DNA of 64,000 nucleotides from Tillus elongatus (taxonomy: Eukaryota; Arthropoda; Insecta; Coleoptera; Cleridae), in NCBI GenBank assembly GCA_964006375.1, contig OZ023270.1, positions 51,284,120-51,348,119 on the forward strand, given 5' to 3'. Shown piece by piece: positions 32,400 to 44,216 of the stretch; position 1 is the first letter of the stretch; every line of letters starts with the position of its first letter. The translations under genes and the position numbers were made by a program. The notes beneath the pieces were generated by a model. It did no database searches and was not told the DNA's origin. It saw only the letters and a program-made list of their open reading frames with translations.

Positions 32400-32890
32400 T
32401 AAACAGCCAGGTATAAACGAATTATTGATTAACATCATTTGGTTAACAAGTCCATATCCATTCGACTTACTAACAGGAACATTATCTTTAGTTTCCATAT
32501 TTGAGTATATTCATAAGGAAAGTGCATATCAATTTCTAACCTACCTAAGTATAATTTCCTATTATTAAAATCTAGCCTAGCCTTACTTGCAAAGAAAAAA
32601 TCGGCTCTTATCAAACCAGTGTAGTTAATAAAATTGAATTAACAAAATTCGTGCGGGCTATTAATAATTCAATTTAGTAAAATGTTTTTCCCAAGTTTGT
32701 GCACGAAGAATCCATGAGCTGATTCAATGTGAAAGACTTTATTTTTATATTTTTCTTGAACAATATCTAGTTTCAGAAGACTTTTACTGCTTCCCGAATC
32801 TATGAGCAATTTTTCAGGCAGTTCGAGGATTTCAACATAAGGAAGTTGACATAAGTTAAGATTGCTTATTTATATTAAGGATTTTCGGTT
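32400..32890 (-). pseudogene. pol: Gypsy protease, frameshifted
   Basis: LPYVEILELPEKLLIDSGSS (catalytic Asp within 32792-32800) is followed by KSLLKLDIVQEKY and a stop near 32660. It lines up with the protease of the right-hand Gypsy element (LPYIELNEISGKFLLDSGSS). DSG in place of DTG is common to both. Confidence 0.75.
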
Positions 32891-32935
32891 GATGTGCCTG
32901 GTGTAGGAAAATTTTGATTTTTACGATCGTAAATT

Positions 32936-34152
32936 TCAGGTGTATCCATCTGATTGGTGAATAATTCGGGGAACTGTGGACCTTTGCTGATTAGGAGGGA
33001 AGTTGTTTCTTCTTGACTGTGTTGAAAAATTATTAATATTGCTTGTAAACCTCGTGGTGTCACTTGAAGTGTCCATAGGTTCAGAATATATGTTTTGGAA
33101 ATGTTCTCGTGGGTTTTCTGGTTTAAAAGGGAGCGGTCTAGAAAATTGTGGATTCTTATTATTTTGACTTTGATATTGGGGACTATTCCTAAATTGTGAA
33201 GTTTGATTATTTTGGCTTTGATATTGGGGATTATTTCTAAATGGTTTCTGAAATTGCATTACCGGAAAGTTTTGGGGAGTATAACGATTATTTAAAGATC
33301 TGGTCTGTGGATTGTGAGTTTTATTATTTGGCGATGTATAATTGCCTGATTTAAGAATTATCCTATTTCTATACTCATAATTTTCCCCCAGAACTATAAA
33401 TTTAAGAGCATCGTCAATAAATGTAGGAGCAATGGATCTTACGACCATTCCTAGGGGGTTTCTAAGTCCCGCGAGGAATGCTTTTAATGTTTGTTGAGCA
33501 TATAGTGTTCTTTTTACTTCTAGTCTTTGTTGATTATTTTCATTACAAATTAAATTAGAAACCAGAAGTTGTTCAACATATCTACACCTATTACTAAAGG
33601 TTAAAACATCCTCATTATGTTTCTGTTTAGGTGTTAAAAGTTCACTTAAAAGACTAGTGTTGTCTCGTTGGTCCGTCAAGTTTTGCGCTATAGCCTGTCA
33701 GGTTTTCCAAGTATTAATTATTTTTGTGCTTATTATAAGTCTGGGTTGACTGGTTAATTTTACAGTATAAAATTAACTGAAAAATTATTTAAATATAACC
33801 TTTAATTTTCAGCGTTATAAAATGTGTTCATAATGAGGTCACATGCCTTAAGAAAGTTACTAACATTTTCCGGCTCCCCATTGAACGCAGGTATCATCTT
33901 TAGATAGAATTCACTAACGTCGATTACCATATTGTTAGCTTGGGCCTTGTTTATGCAGTTTTCTGTGGTACTAATTAGGTTTGTATCAATTTGTTGTACA
34001 AGATTAAAACTGTTATTATTATGAGTTAAATTATTTTGGACTTCCTGTTCAACAATATTATTTTCTAAATTATTTTCATCAGGGATGCCTTTTAAGTTAT
34101 TTTTAAAATTAAACTGATTAAGTCTGCTTATTAATTCACCAATATCCGACAT
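32936..34152 (-). pseudogene. gag: Gypsy Gag, frameshifted
   Basis: Starts at ATG 34152 (MSDIGELISRLNQF). AFNGEPENVSNFLKACDLI is shared in form with the Gag at 60.2 kb (FDGQPANVGSFLKACDLV). The frame is lost between 33802 and 33679 and resumes with TDQRDNTSLLSELLTPKQ, FSNRCRYVEQLL and LKAFLAGLRNPLGMVVRS. The C-terminus is an Asn/Gln-rich repeat (NNPQYQSQNN units) ending at 32936. No CCHC knuckle is visible. Confidence 0.8.
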
Positions 34153-34292
34153 ATATTCTCATACATATGACAAAGAAACAGAGAAAATATAGAAGTGCAA
34201 CTTACAGTAATAGTAGGAACCAGATGACCATTTGATCTTGTTGAAAAACCAAGGAACCAATATTCTTTTAATGCCTTAGGTTGCTGGGAGAT

Positions 34293-34310
34293 CCGTCACC
34301 GACTGCGCCA
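34293..34310 (-). other. Gypsy primer-binding site
   Basis: On the minus strand TGGCGCAGTCGGTGACGG follows the LTR end directly. TGGCGCAGTCGGT is complementary to the 3' end of tRNA-Ser, as reported for the 17.6/297 group of Drosophila. Confidence 0.75.
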
Positions 34311-34760
34311 ATTAACAACACTTGTACTTGGTTGCTTTTTTAAATTTATTAAACTATTTAAACTACTAAAGAACAAACTGACGTAATTACTGCCTGAAAT
34401 ATAACAACTAATTTTATATAAAACAATGACTTTATTTATTAAATGAAACAAGTGTCTGTTACAGGTTCTCACAAGAACAGGCTTATATTTACTTCTTCAC
34501 GCACTCACACTGCTGACGTATCTGCAACGGTCGGTATAATTATTAGAATATGTTGATGGGAACCGCTGCATGGGATGTAACCCGATATCGTCTACGTGAT
34601 TTATCGTGGGAACCTGAGTGCTAACTCGCGCTTTCCTTGTCAATTCGTTCGCCTTATCGTTCACCAGATAACCCTCTTGCGCTGGAACTCATGCTTTCTG
34701 TTTTGACTTTACAGCTATATTAGAGTTGTCAGACAGTCCAATAATATCTTTGATTTATTC
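34311..34760 (-). repeat. 5' LTR of the decayed Gypsy element (far end approximate)
   Basis: On the minus strand the sequence before the primer site ends GTGTTGTTAAT. With no 3' LTR left in the window the start cannot be fixed; about 450 bp is assumed from the 421-bp LTR at 59.6 kb. Confidence 0.5.
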
Positions 34761-35690
34761 TCCATGGATCTCAGTGAGTATATATGGAAGACACATCCGT
34801 GCGTTTTAAATAGCTGCACGTGACAGGATAGAAGGAGTGGGTAGAGCGTAGACTTTTTAAAATTATATGTTTAGTAAGTGTATATATTCGTTTAAAGTCT
34901 GGAAACTTTGTCTAACTGTGATACATTTTAGGAGATTTAACCTTTAAAAAACATCTACGTCTAAACTAACAGGCCTTTTTAGGAACATAAAGTATAAAAA
35001 TAATACAATTCCCAGGACTGCAGCTTTTAACCAAGGTGACATTAAAGCATTGATATGAATTTTTGGAACTGTAAAAATGTAAATACGATACATCTGGTGT
35101 TTAATGTTAAACTATTTATAGCGTGGTCCAAACCATTATGTGTATTATTCTATGGTGCTCTAAAGTTAATATGGTTGTGTTATGTAATACAATTTCCATT
35201 TCTTTAATAACAGAACATTCATGAAAATTATAATTGTCGGTATCCGTTAGTAGTGGTGTTGCTTCAAGTGTGAATGAGAATGAAAATATATTTGTCAGGT
35301 GTCCCTAGAACTAAATTTGCATGTTATTTGATCTCGATGGTTGTAAATAAATGTTATAATTAGACACTTGCACTAAAACAGTTTACAAGCAAAGCCGCAA
35401 CAGAAGACGTTTAGCGGTTAGGCACATCCATATAAATAACACTAAGTAGACCGCAGTCATGTCCAAACACTATACGTGCTTTATAAATTTAAGACTTGAA
35501 ATAACGCGTGAGTTTTTTCCGTTTTTATTACGTCCCACTGTACACATAATTGAAATAAATCATATGCTCTTCAGGCCATATTCTAAAGAAATGCTTCCGC
35601 GTCCGTAGTAGAATACTACACGTGCACCGTGGTTAACGCTAAATGAACTAGCATAAACTGGCAGCCAGACTATCACTTTTTGATCTCCTG
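34761..35690. other. Intron; nothing recognised
   Basis: AT-rich, with no coding pieces or element termini that I can name. The phrase GCGTGGTCC plus nearby words recurs on the other side of the Jockey insertion (35115 and 38727), so the LINE may have landed in an older repeat. Confidence 0.4.
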
Positions 35691-35706
35691 GCTACTGTAC
35701 ATCACA

Positions 35707-36789
35707 ATGGCTAACTATACAGAAACCCACGGTTCTTCTCAGAACCAAAAGACCAGAAATATTGGACCCTCAGTCCGAATTTGCCTGTTAAACATTAAAA
35801 GCACAAGCGGAGTCCAATGCCAATAATTATCCAAACTTCTACATGATAACGATATTGACCTGGTCGTTCTCCAGGAAACTAATTTGAAAGCTGAAACAGA
35901 GCTACGCGCTAGAGGCATGATTGCGGGCTACGAAATTCTGGCAGCAACTTACGACCGAGCATATGGTATTGCCACCTACATACGAAACACAATTGAGAAC
36001 CCAGTACTGATAGATGAATTCACCACCAACAATATCCACGTAATCACTGCCCAGTTGGGAGAGGTATCGGTAACAAATGTCTACAAACCCCCAAGTACGC
36101 AATGGCCTCAAGACGTCCTACAACAACGTATTCACCCAACGGTCTACATTGGCGACTTTAACAGCCATCACCAGGAATGGAAGTATCAAAGCAACGACAT
36201 GAATGGTGAACTTCTCACCAGATGGGCCGAAGATCATAATTACAAGGAGTACAATCCCGACCACTGCTTTGTCTCTAAAGACAGAAACAACCTTCCACTA
36301 GTGACTTCACGTAAGGTGGTCCCCGACTTTCTACACAGCCAGCACCGACCCGTCCTCGTCGAGATTGCTACTCAGGTTCTCTTGGTAACGTCTATTCCCC
36401 GACCACGCTGGAACTTTAACAAAGCAAACTGGCCCGCCTTCACCACTAAGTTTGAAAAATGCCACAGAATTATCCCACCAACGAGTGCAAACTACGACCG
36501 ATTTGTAGGCTTGGTAACAAGGGCAGCTAAGAAGACCATCCCTAGAGGCTACCGAAAGGAATATATCCCTGGCTGGAGTAATACAAGCGAAACCCTATAC
36601 CAAGAGTTTCCTGAGAGTGGTGACCAGGAAGTGGCGAACGAGCTCCTACATAGTCTGGACGCTGCACGCACACTAAACTGGTCCGAAACAGTTGAGGCTA
36701 TGGGCTTCAAAAATCCAGCAGGAAGGCATGGTCCCTTCTACGTAAACTGGGGAGTGGTAGTGTACCGATTCGTGACAAACCTGCAGTAA
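35707..36789 (+). pseudogene. Jockey-like LINE endonuclease domain
   Basis: From ATG 35707 the frame is open except for a TAA at 35824-35826. Endonuclease landmarks: RICLLNIKS (Asn), LVVLQETNLK (catalytic Glu), VTNVYKPPS, YIGDFNSHHQEW (Asp/Asn of the active site) and a late LHSQHRPVLVEI in place of the usual SDHRP, so the SDH Asp is lost. The C-terminal half leads toward the RT. It ends at 36789 through a frameshift. Confidence 0.8.
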
Positions 36790-38524
36790 CGCCAAATGCT
36801 GTTGCCTCACATATTGTCTCTACTTCTAGAGCTCCCAGAGACCGAGAACACACAACCCAAGTTAAGAGGGAGTTCAAGCACCTGAGAGCCGTCACCGATT
36901 TACAGTCCGAATACTCTCGGCCCTTCACCCATGAGGACATTACAAAGGCACTGGAGGATGTTAAGCCGGGTAAGGCTCTGGGATTCGATGGCATACACCT
37001 GGAGTTTCTAATACATCTAGGAAAAAACGCCCGTGACTGGTTGGCTAGGCTCCTCACTGACATTCTAAATACAGGAATTATCCCTCGCTTATTGAAACAA
37101 AGAAAGATAATAGCGACTCTAAAACAAGAAAAACCAAACGACAGGCCTAAGAGCTATCGTCTCATCGTGCTCCTAAGTGTTAGTTACAAACTATTAGAAC
37201 GGCATTCGTACAACAGAATAAGCCCAATGATCCTAGAAAGCATACCAGTTTAGCAGGCTGGGTTCAGACCGGGGCGAAGCTGTACCGCCCAGGTCCTGTC
37301 ACTTACAACCCATATAGATGCCAGGTACCAGATGCAGCTAAAACATCTGTCGCATTCATAGACCTAACTGAGGCATATGACACTGTTGACAACAAGGACT
37401 GCTCTACAAACTCCTTCGTCAAATACTCTGCAGAACAACTGTGGGACTAATCGATAACACGCTGAGCAATAGAATGTTCCGTGTCGTCAGGGGAAATGCT
37501 CTGGGCGATTGGAAGAAACTTAATAACGGCCTGCCTGTTCAACTGTTACCTCGCCGATATGCCGACAACAAGATCTAGAAAATTTGGCTACGCTGATGAC
37601 TGGGCAATAGCAACCAGAAGCAAATCAATGGAAGAAACGGAGGAAACGCTGACGATTTGGACACCCTAAGGAAATACTCCCGCAACTGGAGACTCCAACC
37701 GGCAAGACAAAGATGGCATGCTTTCACCCAAACAACCGCATGGCCAATAGAGAACTCAACGTGTACTTCGGTGACAGGCTGCTTCACCATAACCAATATC
37801 ATAAATACTTAGGAGTAACTCTTGATAGAGCTTTATCCTTCAAATAACACCTAACAAAGACTGCCCTAAAACTCAAAACATAATACAAAAACTATGCGGT
37901 ACTTCATAGGGTTCCTCCGCTGCCACGCTTCGTTGCTCCGCCTTAGGGCTTGTTTACTCTACGGCGGAGTATTGTGCTCCTGTTTGGCAAAACAGCCCAC
38001 ATGTTAAAACGATCGACGTCCAATTGAACCATAGGATGCGCTTAATCTCGGACACAATTGGATCTATACCAGTTACTGGCTACCAGTTCTGAGCCACATT
38101 CCACCACCCGCGATACGGAGATCCACTGCACTTGTCAGAGAGTACAAAAAAAATCTCAAAACCCACAACTACCAATAAACACAGATATTGACGACATAGG
38201 AAGGAATAGGCTACGCTCAAGAAAACCCCCAATCAGAACAGCTGGAGACCTGGTAGCCGATGACTACAATCCAACAAAGGCGGAGGCGGAATTGAATCTA
38301 GACAGCCCAACCGGAGCTTCACAACACACCGTGCATAACAACTACTCCAGCCGGCGTCGAACTACCACGCAAGACATGGACAACCGGATTAGAACCAACC
38401 ATGGCAGGTGTGCCGATGCCTTTTACAAGTGGAACATAATACCCTCCCCACAGTGGGACTGTGGGGCTGAAAGGCAGACTATCTGCTACATCACGGAGCA
38501 TTGCAACCTAAAGGCATATGGGTG
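36790..38524 (+). pseudogene. Jockey-like LINE reverse transcriptase, broken
   Basis: RT pieces in changing frames: FTHEDITKALEDVKPGKA and LGFDGIHLEFL (about 36920-37010), LKQRKIIATLKQEKPNDRPK, SVSYKLLERHSYNRISPMI, QAGFRPGRSCTAQVLSL (about 37255-37300). The motif A region is damaged. KFGYADDWAIATR, motif C, is intact (about 37578-37620). Then YHKYLGVTLDRALSF, LRSRKPPIRTAGDLVADD and NRIRTNHGRCADAFYKWN with a CCHC-like end (CGAERQTICYITEHC) to the stop at 38524. At least six frameshifts or stops. Confidence 0.85.
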
Positions 38525-38697
38525 ATTTCCTGACAGCGACACTAGTCTCAATTGATTATATAAATAATTTGGACATTCAATTGTGAATTTTATTATATTG
38601 TGTTGTATTCTTATATTCTACATTGTGCCATATGCTGTACCATTGACTTACACGATATTGTTATGTGATGTGCCATACGATAAATAAAATAAATAAC

Positions 38698-39199
38698 GTG
38701 TAGTTTTCAGGTTAGAATTTATTGCGTGGTCCGAGCTATTACCTTAAATATCAACGAGCGCACGGTTTCTAGGTTCAATTCGAGCTCGATGTCTGGAGAA
38801 GCTGTTCTGGTTCTTAGAGGAAACAAGAAACTCAATGATGTTAAAATGACTAATGCCAAGAAGGCCGACGGGCCATTTGCGTATCAAACTTTTTCATTTA
38901 GCGTTTGAATATCAAATGTGAGGTGTCCTGGTTCTAAGGTGAAAGTGCAGAGTTTAAATGTGTAGAGTAGTGTATGTTTTTATTGTAAACGAGACCTTCG
39001 CACATCAACTTTTTTTTATTTTTCGAGGTAAAGACAGCTGCGATGTGTCCTATTCACATAACAATTGTAAAATGTATTAATCCACAGGATCATATCCGGG
39101 TCTAGTTTCCAGTTCTTTCCACATAATTACTTTTCAAGTGAAAACGCAGACCCTTCGTCAGCATGCCTCTTCTTTTGTTGTGAATTGGTCTGGGAAATT
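38698..39199. other. Intron; nothing recognised
   Basis: No gene. A 60-codon open frame at 38726-38908 has no known motif and is probably chance. Confidence 0.4.
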
Positions 39200-39690
39200 T
39201 CTTCAAAGTCTGACAGTAGCGATTTGAATCCAAAAATTTGAATCTGAAAATTCCTCGCCCTCTTGTGCCTGGCCACTCAAGGAATTCGCGGGCCGCTTCA
39301 ATCCGTTCCCATTCTCTTCGGTGAGCATTTTGCGGACCCACCTTGCAGACACCTTGCGATGAAGCAAATATTCTACCAAAATCCTGTCGATAGTAGTGTT
39401 ACTGACATCATGGAACAATTGGTATAGATCCCGAATCACCATCCGTCGATCTTCAAGCATCGTCCTCTTCACTTTTGCATTCGTTTTCTCCGAAACCGAT
39501 GGCCGTCAGGCACGCTGTTTATCACGGACGTCTCTACGTCCGCCTTTAAACTCTCTACACCATTTTAGCACGTTTTTGAGTCTATACACTTCACATAAGT
39601 GACGGTAGATTTCTATAGGCGTAGTCTCCTCAGCACACAAAAAACGAATCAGAACGTAACTCACACGTAGGGAAAGCGGTTAGTATAGGC
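39200..39690 (-). pseudogene. mariner transposase, N-terminal DNA-binding fragment
   Basis: On the minus strand VLIRFLCAEETTPIEIYRHL, CEVYRLKNVLKWCREFKGGR, RDVRDKQRA-stop-RPSVSEK, TMLEDRRMVIRDLYQL and RKVSARWVRKMLTEEN form the paired helix-turn-helix domains of a Mos1-like mariner (HTH plus second HTH). EGEEFSDS marks the approach to the catalytic domain, which is lost. One nonsense codon near 39510. Confidence 0.8.
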
Positions 39691-40167
39691 TCGAAGTAGT
39701 AGGGATGACCTTCACCGCAGACTATATTCGATGTATGTGTCTTCAGCCTAGACAAACTATAAAGTTTCTACACAAATATGTAGTCACCTCACTTGTAGTG
39801 ACATATTCTCGACACTACGAATTCTTTATGCCTTTACACCTTTATTTACGTCCCCTCAGTCAATCTTCAATCTCTCGTGGGTTTTTATCTTTCACTTCCG
39901 TCGAAAAAAGTTGATATTTCAAATCAAATGCCATTGTTGGTAATATATCGTGGATATAAATTAATCATAAGAGTAATTTTATTTTCCAATTGGTCTTTGT
40001 GCTGCTCCTTACCTGGTAATGTGCGTTGTGTGTGTTTGTGTGTGTAACAGTTAGTTAAAGTTATTTAAAACATTTCCTTGCATGGGCAAAATGACATAAA
40101 TATTCCAAATGGCTTTGGCAAAAAACACAGCCTGCATATGCATAACACATATAAATATGGTACTTAC
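39691..40167. other. Intron; nothing recognised
   Basis: Intron just downstream of the T-box exon donor (GTAAGT, 40167-40162). A short (GT)n lies at 40026-40046. Confidence 0.5.
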
Positions 40168-40324
40168 ATGACCATTGTCATCCAATTGATTATTAGTAAG
40201 TTTTAATTTATCAAATGAGACTGTTTGTTTCATCCACTGTGCCCCTGTTGCAGGACTATCGGGATGAACGTGAATTCGTGGAGGTGAAACTGGATCTGCT
40301 TTACCTGCTACCATCCAACTGGAG
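40168..40324 (-). CDS. org-1: T-box factor (Tbx1/org-1 type), T-box exon
   Basis: A 157-bp exon: acceptor TTTTTTACATGCACAG, donor GTAAGT after GGTCAT. Spliced to the 48.8-kb exon it completes the codon AG+C, giving [14 protein letters not shown]. It goes on with [20 protein letters not shown] and [33 protein letters not shown] and HPDSP are T-box hallmarks. [24 protein letters not shown] is close to vertebrate Tbx1 and clearly unlike the Tbx2/3 and Tbx20 groups as I recall them. Ends in phase 0; 20,878 bp of intron separate it from the next exon. Confidence 0.96.
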
Positions 40325-40625
40325 CTGTGCATGTAAAAAAGATTATACAGCGTTACCTAAATAAACAAAACCTATTTCCAAATACATTTATGACACATTC
40401 AATAGACAGTAAAATGTATAATAAAAGCTACACCCCTTTGTCAAAACGTATTTTTTCAGTGTCAAAAATAGGAAACAAGTAACAACTGACGACAAATATC
40501 CAGACACAAGTCACAAGCCAAATTCAGAATGCTTTTTGTTTTATTTTTATTGTTGGCTATTTATTCTACTATAAGATACTGTATGTAAATTTTGTAAGAT
40601 GCTTTGTACTATTTATATAACAATA

Positions 40626-40628
<3 letters not shown>
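40325..40628. other. Intron; nothing recognised
   Basis: AT-rich intron upstream of the T-box exon's acceptor. Confidence 0.4.

Positions 40629-40691
<63 letters not shown>
40629..40691. repeat. (TA)n microsatellite
   Basis: About 30 TA units. Repeat family Z begins immediately after it. Confidence 0.95.
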
Positions 40692-40696
<5 letters not shown>

Positions 40697-41045
40697 GGTA
40701 TCACACCGATAACTCAAAATATAATCGGCCGATTTTGATAAAATTTGACATGTACCTTCCTTCTGTAAATGTATTGAATAATTTCGTTAGTCAGGAAAAT
40801 CGGACGAGTTTTTCCGGGAAAATTTTGAGTTTTTATTAGAAAAAAAATTGTATCTCAAAAAATAAAAAAGATTAGATAACCAAATTTGGTAGGTACGTTT
40901 ACGATATAAAAATTAAACTATACACCAAAATTTAGATTTCTATGTTGCAAGATAAAAAAGTTATAATAAAATATTTTGTGCCAGATCATTTCTATGAAAA
41001 TTCACTACCACAACGCACTTGCTGCATCCAGGATTTTTACACATT
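40692..41045 (+). repeat. Interspersed repeat family Z, copy 1
   Basis: Shares an ordered set of blocks with copies 2 (minus, 46545-45330) and 3 (55430-55690): CGATAACTCAAAA, a GGCCGATTTTG-like block, TGTACCTTCC, CAGGAAAATCGGAC.AG, TTTTTCCGG, CCAAATTTGGTA, GAAAATTCAC and ACGCA.TTGCTGC. No coding capacity. It looks like the sub-terminal part of a DNA transposon. Confidence 0.65.
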
Positions 41046-41264
41046 TTATTATTTAGTACCATATTAACATTGAACTACTTTTAATGTTTACAGTTTAACC
41101 CCGTTCCGGACAGTGCTAATGCTAACACAAATTTGTGTGAAGAGAAGAGCTTGATAATAATTCCATTTTCTTTTCGTGTTTTAAAGTTTTAAGTGACTTT
41201 TTAATTTGTTAGTGTTGCAGTGGGAAATTAATTTATTTATCTACGTATCATTCCCATATAGGTC

Positions 41265-41265
<1 letters not shown>

Positions 41266-41346
<81 letters not shown>
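41266..41346. repeat. (TA)n microsatellite
   Basis: About 40 TA units. Confidence 0.95.
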
Positions 41347-41351
<5 letters not shown>

Positions 41352-42500
41352 TTTAGTGTTAATAATTTTTAAAACCACCACTAACAGCAACTCGTTACCG
41401 CACACCCGAACATTTTGGTCAGGAGACGCCACTGATGTAAATATAGCTGCTAGTAACCCTTTAGTGGTTTTTGGCGAAGCAGTACATTGTATAATAATAG
41501 CTTTTTTAATTAAAAGGAAAGTAAGGTTTCATATAAATAAAATGTTTGCAATGTGGCTGACCAATCTGCCAGATGAAGATTTAACAATAAAAGTATATGA
41601 TGCATGTTGATCACTTTTACGGCACCGCCGACAATCAGACGATTTCAAACGCGTCGATGCACCGCGCAGGATGTTGCGAAACAGAGTGGTCGACACACCC
41701 CGTGCGTAGTTTACAGGGGATACGGCAAGTTTGTGAGTCGGCTGAAAAGGTAGGGTTGATAGCACGTAGGCAGCGAGCAAATAGCCACACTAACCGTATT
41801 TTCAGCTTTGTTTGTTAGTGCAGTAGGTGCAATGATTGATTGAGATTCAGACCGTAAAATACTTGCAGACGGCGCTATCGGGGGCTGCGAGTTTCACTGG
41901 TTAGCCGTGCTTAGTGTCCTTCAGCGGAAGTGATGTTAAGAGTTCAATATGTGGGAAGTGGTGTCTGGCTTTTGTCTTTGCTTTGATTAGGCGCATCGAC
42001 GTGTGCCTCCCGCAGATGATTGGTTTGGTGTTTGTCAGGTGTTCCTGCTACAAGGCATAGGACATGGTACTATTTCTGGATGCTGCTACCTACGTTTTCG
42101 GGTTGTCCGGGAGAACTAGAAGCTGTGTTCCAAGGCTTCGGTCTTGCCAGGAACGTTGGGACGTGGACAGCGGAGTGTGCACGAGCAGATCGTATTGCAC
42201 CGACTGTGTTTGGGATGATTTTATAAATTAGACATCTGCGAAGTCGCCCTCTTGGCCTCGTCGGTAGGAATAAGGAACTTTTTCTGTAACGTAGATCATT
42301 GTTGCAGAGAATGTGTTGGGGGTAATCGAAATAGCAGATTATTCGCTGGTCGCCTGGTTAGGCGGGAGTAGTCGACACCTTCCACCTCCTTGGAGAGTTT
42401 CCTTGGGGTATAGCCGTCTTTTTTATGGAGGAACGTCTCTTAGGTGGTAGAATGTATTATAAAAGTGTTTAGTCGTAATATACTGGTTATAATAACGTTA
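41347..42500. other. No gene recognised
   Basis: The stretch 41380-41610 is open on the plus strand, ending in MFAMWLTNLPDEDLTIKVYD. 41830-42450 is GC-richer with no frame. Neither matches a family I know; both could be transposon remnants. Confidence 0.35.
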
Positions 42501-42553
42501 AGCATAATAAGTACACTTGGAGAACCCAAATCACCACAACACATTTTTAAAGA

Positions 42554-42600
42554 CCTGACGATCGTTTCACTAACCAAGTTGGCGTCATCAGAGAATGAAA
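42554..42600 (-). ncRNA. Hammerhead-like core (weak), Penelope-type terminal region
   Basis: On the minus strand CTGATGA (42591-42585), a poor stem, GAAAC (42568-42564), GATC and GTC (about 42561-42558) appear in hammerhead order. ACGATCGT would make a tiny stem III. Stem II (CGCCAAC/GTTAGTG) is imperfect and stem I is only about three pairs. The same sequence recurs inverted at 47311-47352. Confidence 0.35.
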
Positions 42601-42729
42601 CATTCTAAATACTTAAAAAACTAACATCAACTTATATACCGGATCTCAGGTAAAGAGATCGAACTGAGATGAGACACTAGTCGTAGGCAAATTCCACAGT
42701 GTATTGTATTTACAAAAGCCAAAGAGTGT

Positions 42730-43135
42730 TTGAGCAAAACTCCAGTGACTCTAATTATCCTCCACGGTTTCTGAAATATAATAAAACACAAGAAAATCAG
42801 AACACAACAATTATAGGTGAAAATCAGCAAATCATTAATAGAGATATAACACTGGATGAGCTGGAAGACGCTCTTCAAGGAATCATATCTACTTCCCCAG
42901 AACCTGATGATGTGCCATATGAATTCCCCGCCCACCTTCCTACTAATGCTAAACTTTATATGCTTGATATATACAACATTATATGGATCAACCACAAATT
43001 TCCTGATAACTGACGCAAGTCAACTGTGATACTAGTCCCTAAACCAGAAGAAGAAAGGTATTACACATCACACAAAACTCTTCAGAATGGAGGTCCGTAA
43101 GGGTCAGTGATAAGTGTAACACTATTTCTGATGAA
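42730..43135 (+). pseudogene. LINE RT fragment with internal deletion
   Basis: ITLDELEDALQGIISTSPEP, DDVPYEFPAHLP, IIWINHKFPDN and STVILVPKPEEE are an RT N-terminal (Jockey/CR1-like) block. Sequence then jumps near 43066 to TLQNGGP-stop-GSVISVTLFL, the motif B region. About 100-150 residues, including the first catalytic Asp, are deleted. Confidence 0.7.
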
Positions 43136-43389
43136 TTATTTGTGCCCACTAGTAAAGAGGTCTTCACTAAATCTAACGAAATTCAAGATAACATTAACAT
43201 ATTTAGAAGATGGTGATGAACAGTTCGAAATAGAGTCAGAAGAAAGAGATCTAGTTGAAAACAAGAACGCTGTAGCGCTTTTTAAACTTTCTAAAGCAAT
43301 TTCACATATTTCACCTTCTAAAAATTTAGACTAAACTGATTCAATTTCTAATGAACCCAGAGAAATTTGACAAACTATCGAAAATTTTA

Positions 43390-44200
43390 GTTGCACAACA
43401 TGAACTTGTAAGTAGATTATTAGAAAATTCAAGCCTTAAACAGGAACAAAATTCGTCTTAAGATGATTTTAGAATTCAATTGCCAGACATAACAATTTCT
43501 ACTTTTTCTGGCCAATATTCAGATTGGCCTTTCAGTTTTTGAGCAACTAATACTTTCGCAGAAAGATCTGCCAAAATTTAGAAAACTTTTCTATTTAAGA
43601 GGTGCTCTTTCAGGGAGCCTCTAAAATTCATTGATGATATAACCATAGATGATAGTAATTTAATTGTAGCCTTAAAAATTATTAAAAAGCGTTTTGAAAA
43701 TAAAACGCATATTCTCAATATGTTATTTATCGAATTGTACAATTTACAATAAATAAGCAAACCTTGTCCACAAACCTTAAGAGAGGTATCAGCCAATACC
43801 TTTCGAGCGACAAAATGCAGTCGAAATTTAGAAATTCCAAACGAGACACTAGTTGATCTAATTTTTATTTACACTTTATCCTCGTAAATTATTGGCGCAA
43901 TTAAAGACATCAAACATTAGACGATAGTAGGTAGAGATGAGGAATTCTGGAACCACAACATGCATGCGTGTGACGTCACAGTGACGGAACAAGATTGCGC
44001 CAACCAACCATCTTGTTTCGTCACTGTGCCGTCACACGCATGCGTATTGACTGGGTGGTGGCTCCAGAATCCCTCATCTCTACCTACTGACGATTTCTAT
44101 GAATTTTTACAAAATAGATGCATTATTTTAGAAGAAACTGAGATTCCTTCTAAGTCAAAACATATTTTGAGTATTAATTGGAACGTAAGACTCGATGCAT
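43390..44200 (+). pseudogene. gag: BEL/Pao-type Gag fragment, interrupted by a MITE
   Basis: LPDITISTFSGQYSDWPFSF (about 43480-43540), REPLKFIDDITIDDSNLIVA, LKIIKKRFENKTHILNM and a LEELL-like block FYEFLQNRCIILEETE follow the DUF1759 pattern of BEL/Pao Gag. Several stops and frame slips. The MITE at 43926-44088 splits the segment just before the last block; without it the two halves read on in one frame. No protease or RT is left. Confidence 0.65.
43926..44088. mobile_element. Snap-back MITE (163 bp) with target duplication
   Basis: The ends AGTAGGTAGAGATGAGG and CCTCATCTCTACCTACT are exact inverted repeats. The inner arms (CATGCGTGTGACGTCACAGT / CACTG.CGTCACACGCATG) are also inverted, so nearly the whole element folds back on itself. 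GACGAT lies on both sides (43920-43925 and 44089-44094). The superfamily is unknown; the duplication could be longer and mutated. Confidence 0.88.
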
Positions 44201-44216
44201 TTTCGCAACAATTAGA

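Larger units (their letters stand above)
28816..34760 (-). mobile_element. Decayed Gypsy element with Env remnant (errantivirus-like), truncated
   Basis: The minus strand reads, in order, 5' LTR (from about 34760 down to 34311), primer-binding site, gag, protease, RT, RNase H/linker, integrase and an Env remnant. It then stops at about 28816 without a 3' LTR. Protein order and Env place it in the insect Gypsy group that acquired a fusion-type envelope. It is related to, but not the same family as, the element at 60-64 kb: linker blocks such as APGIPILEEEI are shared while the LTRs differ. Multiple frameshifts throughout. The upper LTR limit is a guess. Confidence 0.8.
35691..38697 (+). mobile_element. 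Jockey-like LINE
   Basis: A non-LTR element with endonuclease, RT and a C-terminal CCHC-like region, then a 3' UTR of about 170 bp ending in GATAAATAAAATAAATAA. It is antisense to the host gene. No convincing target duplication was found; the 5' limit is set just before the first ATG. Confidence 0.75.
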
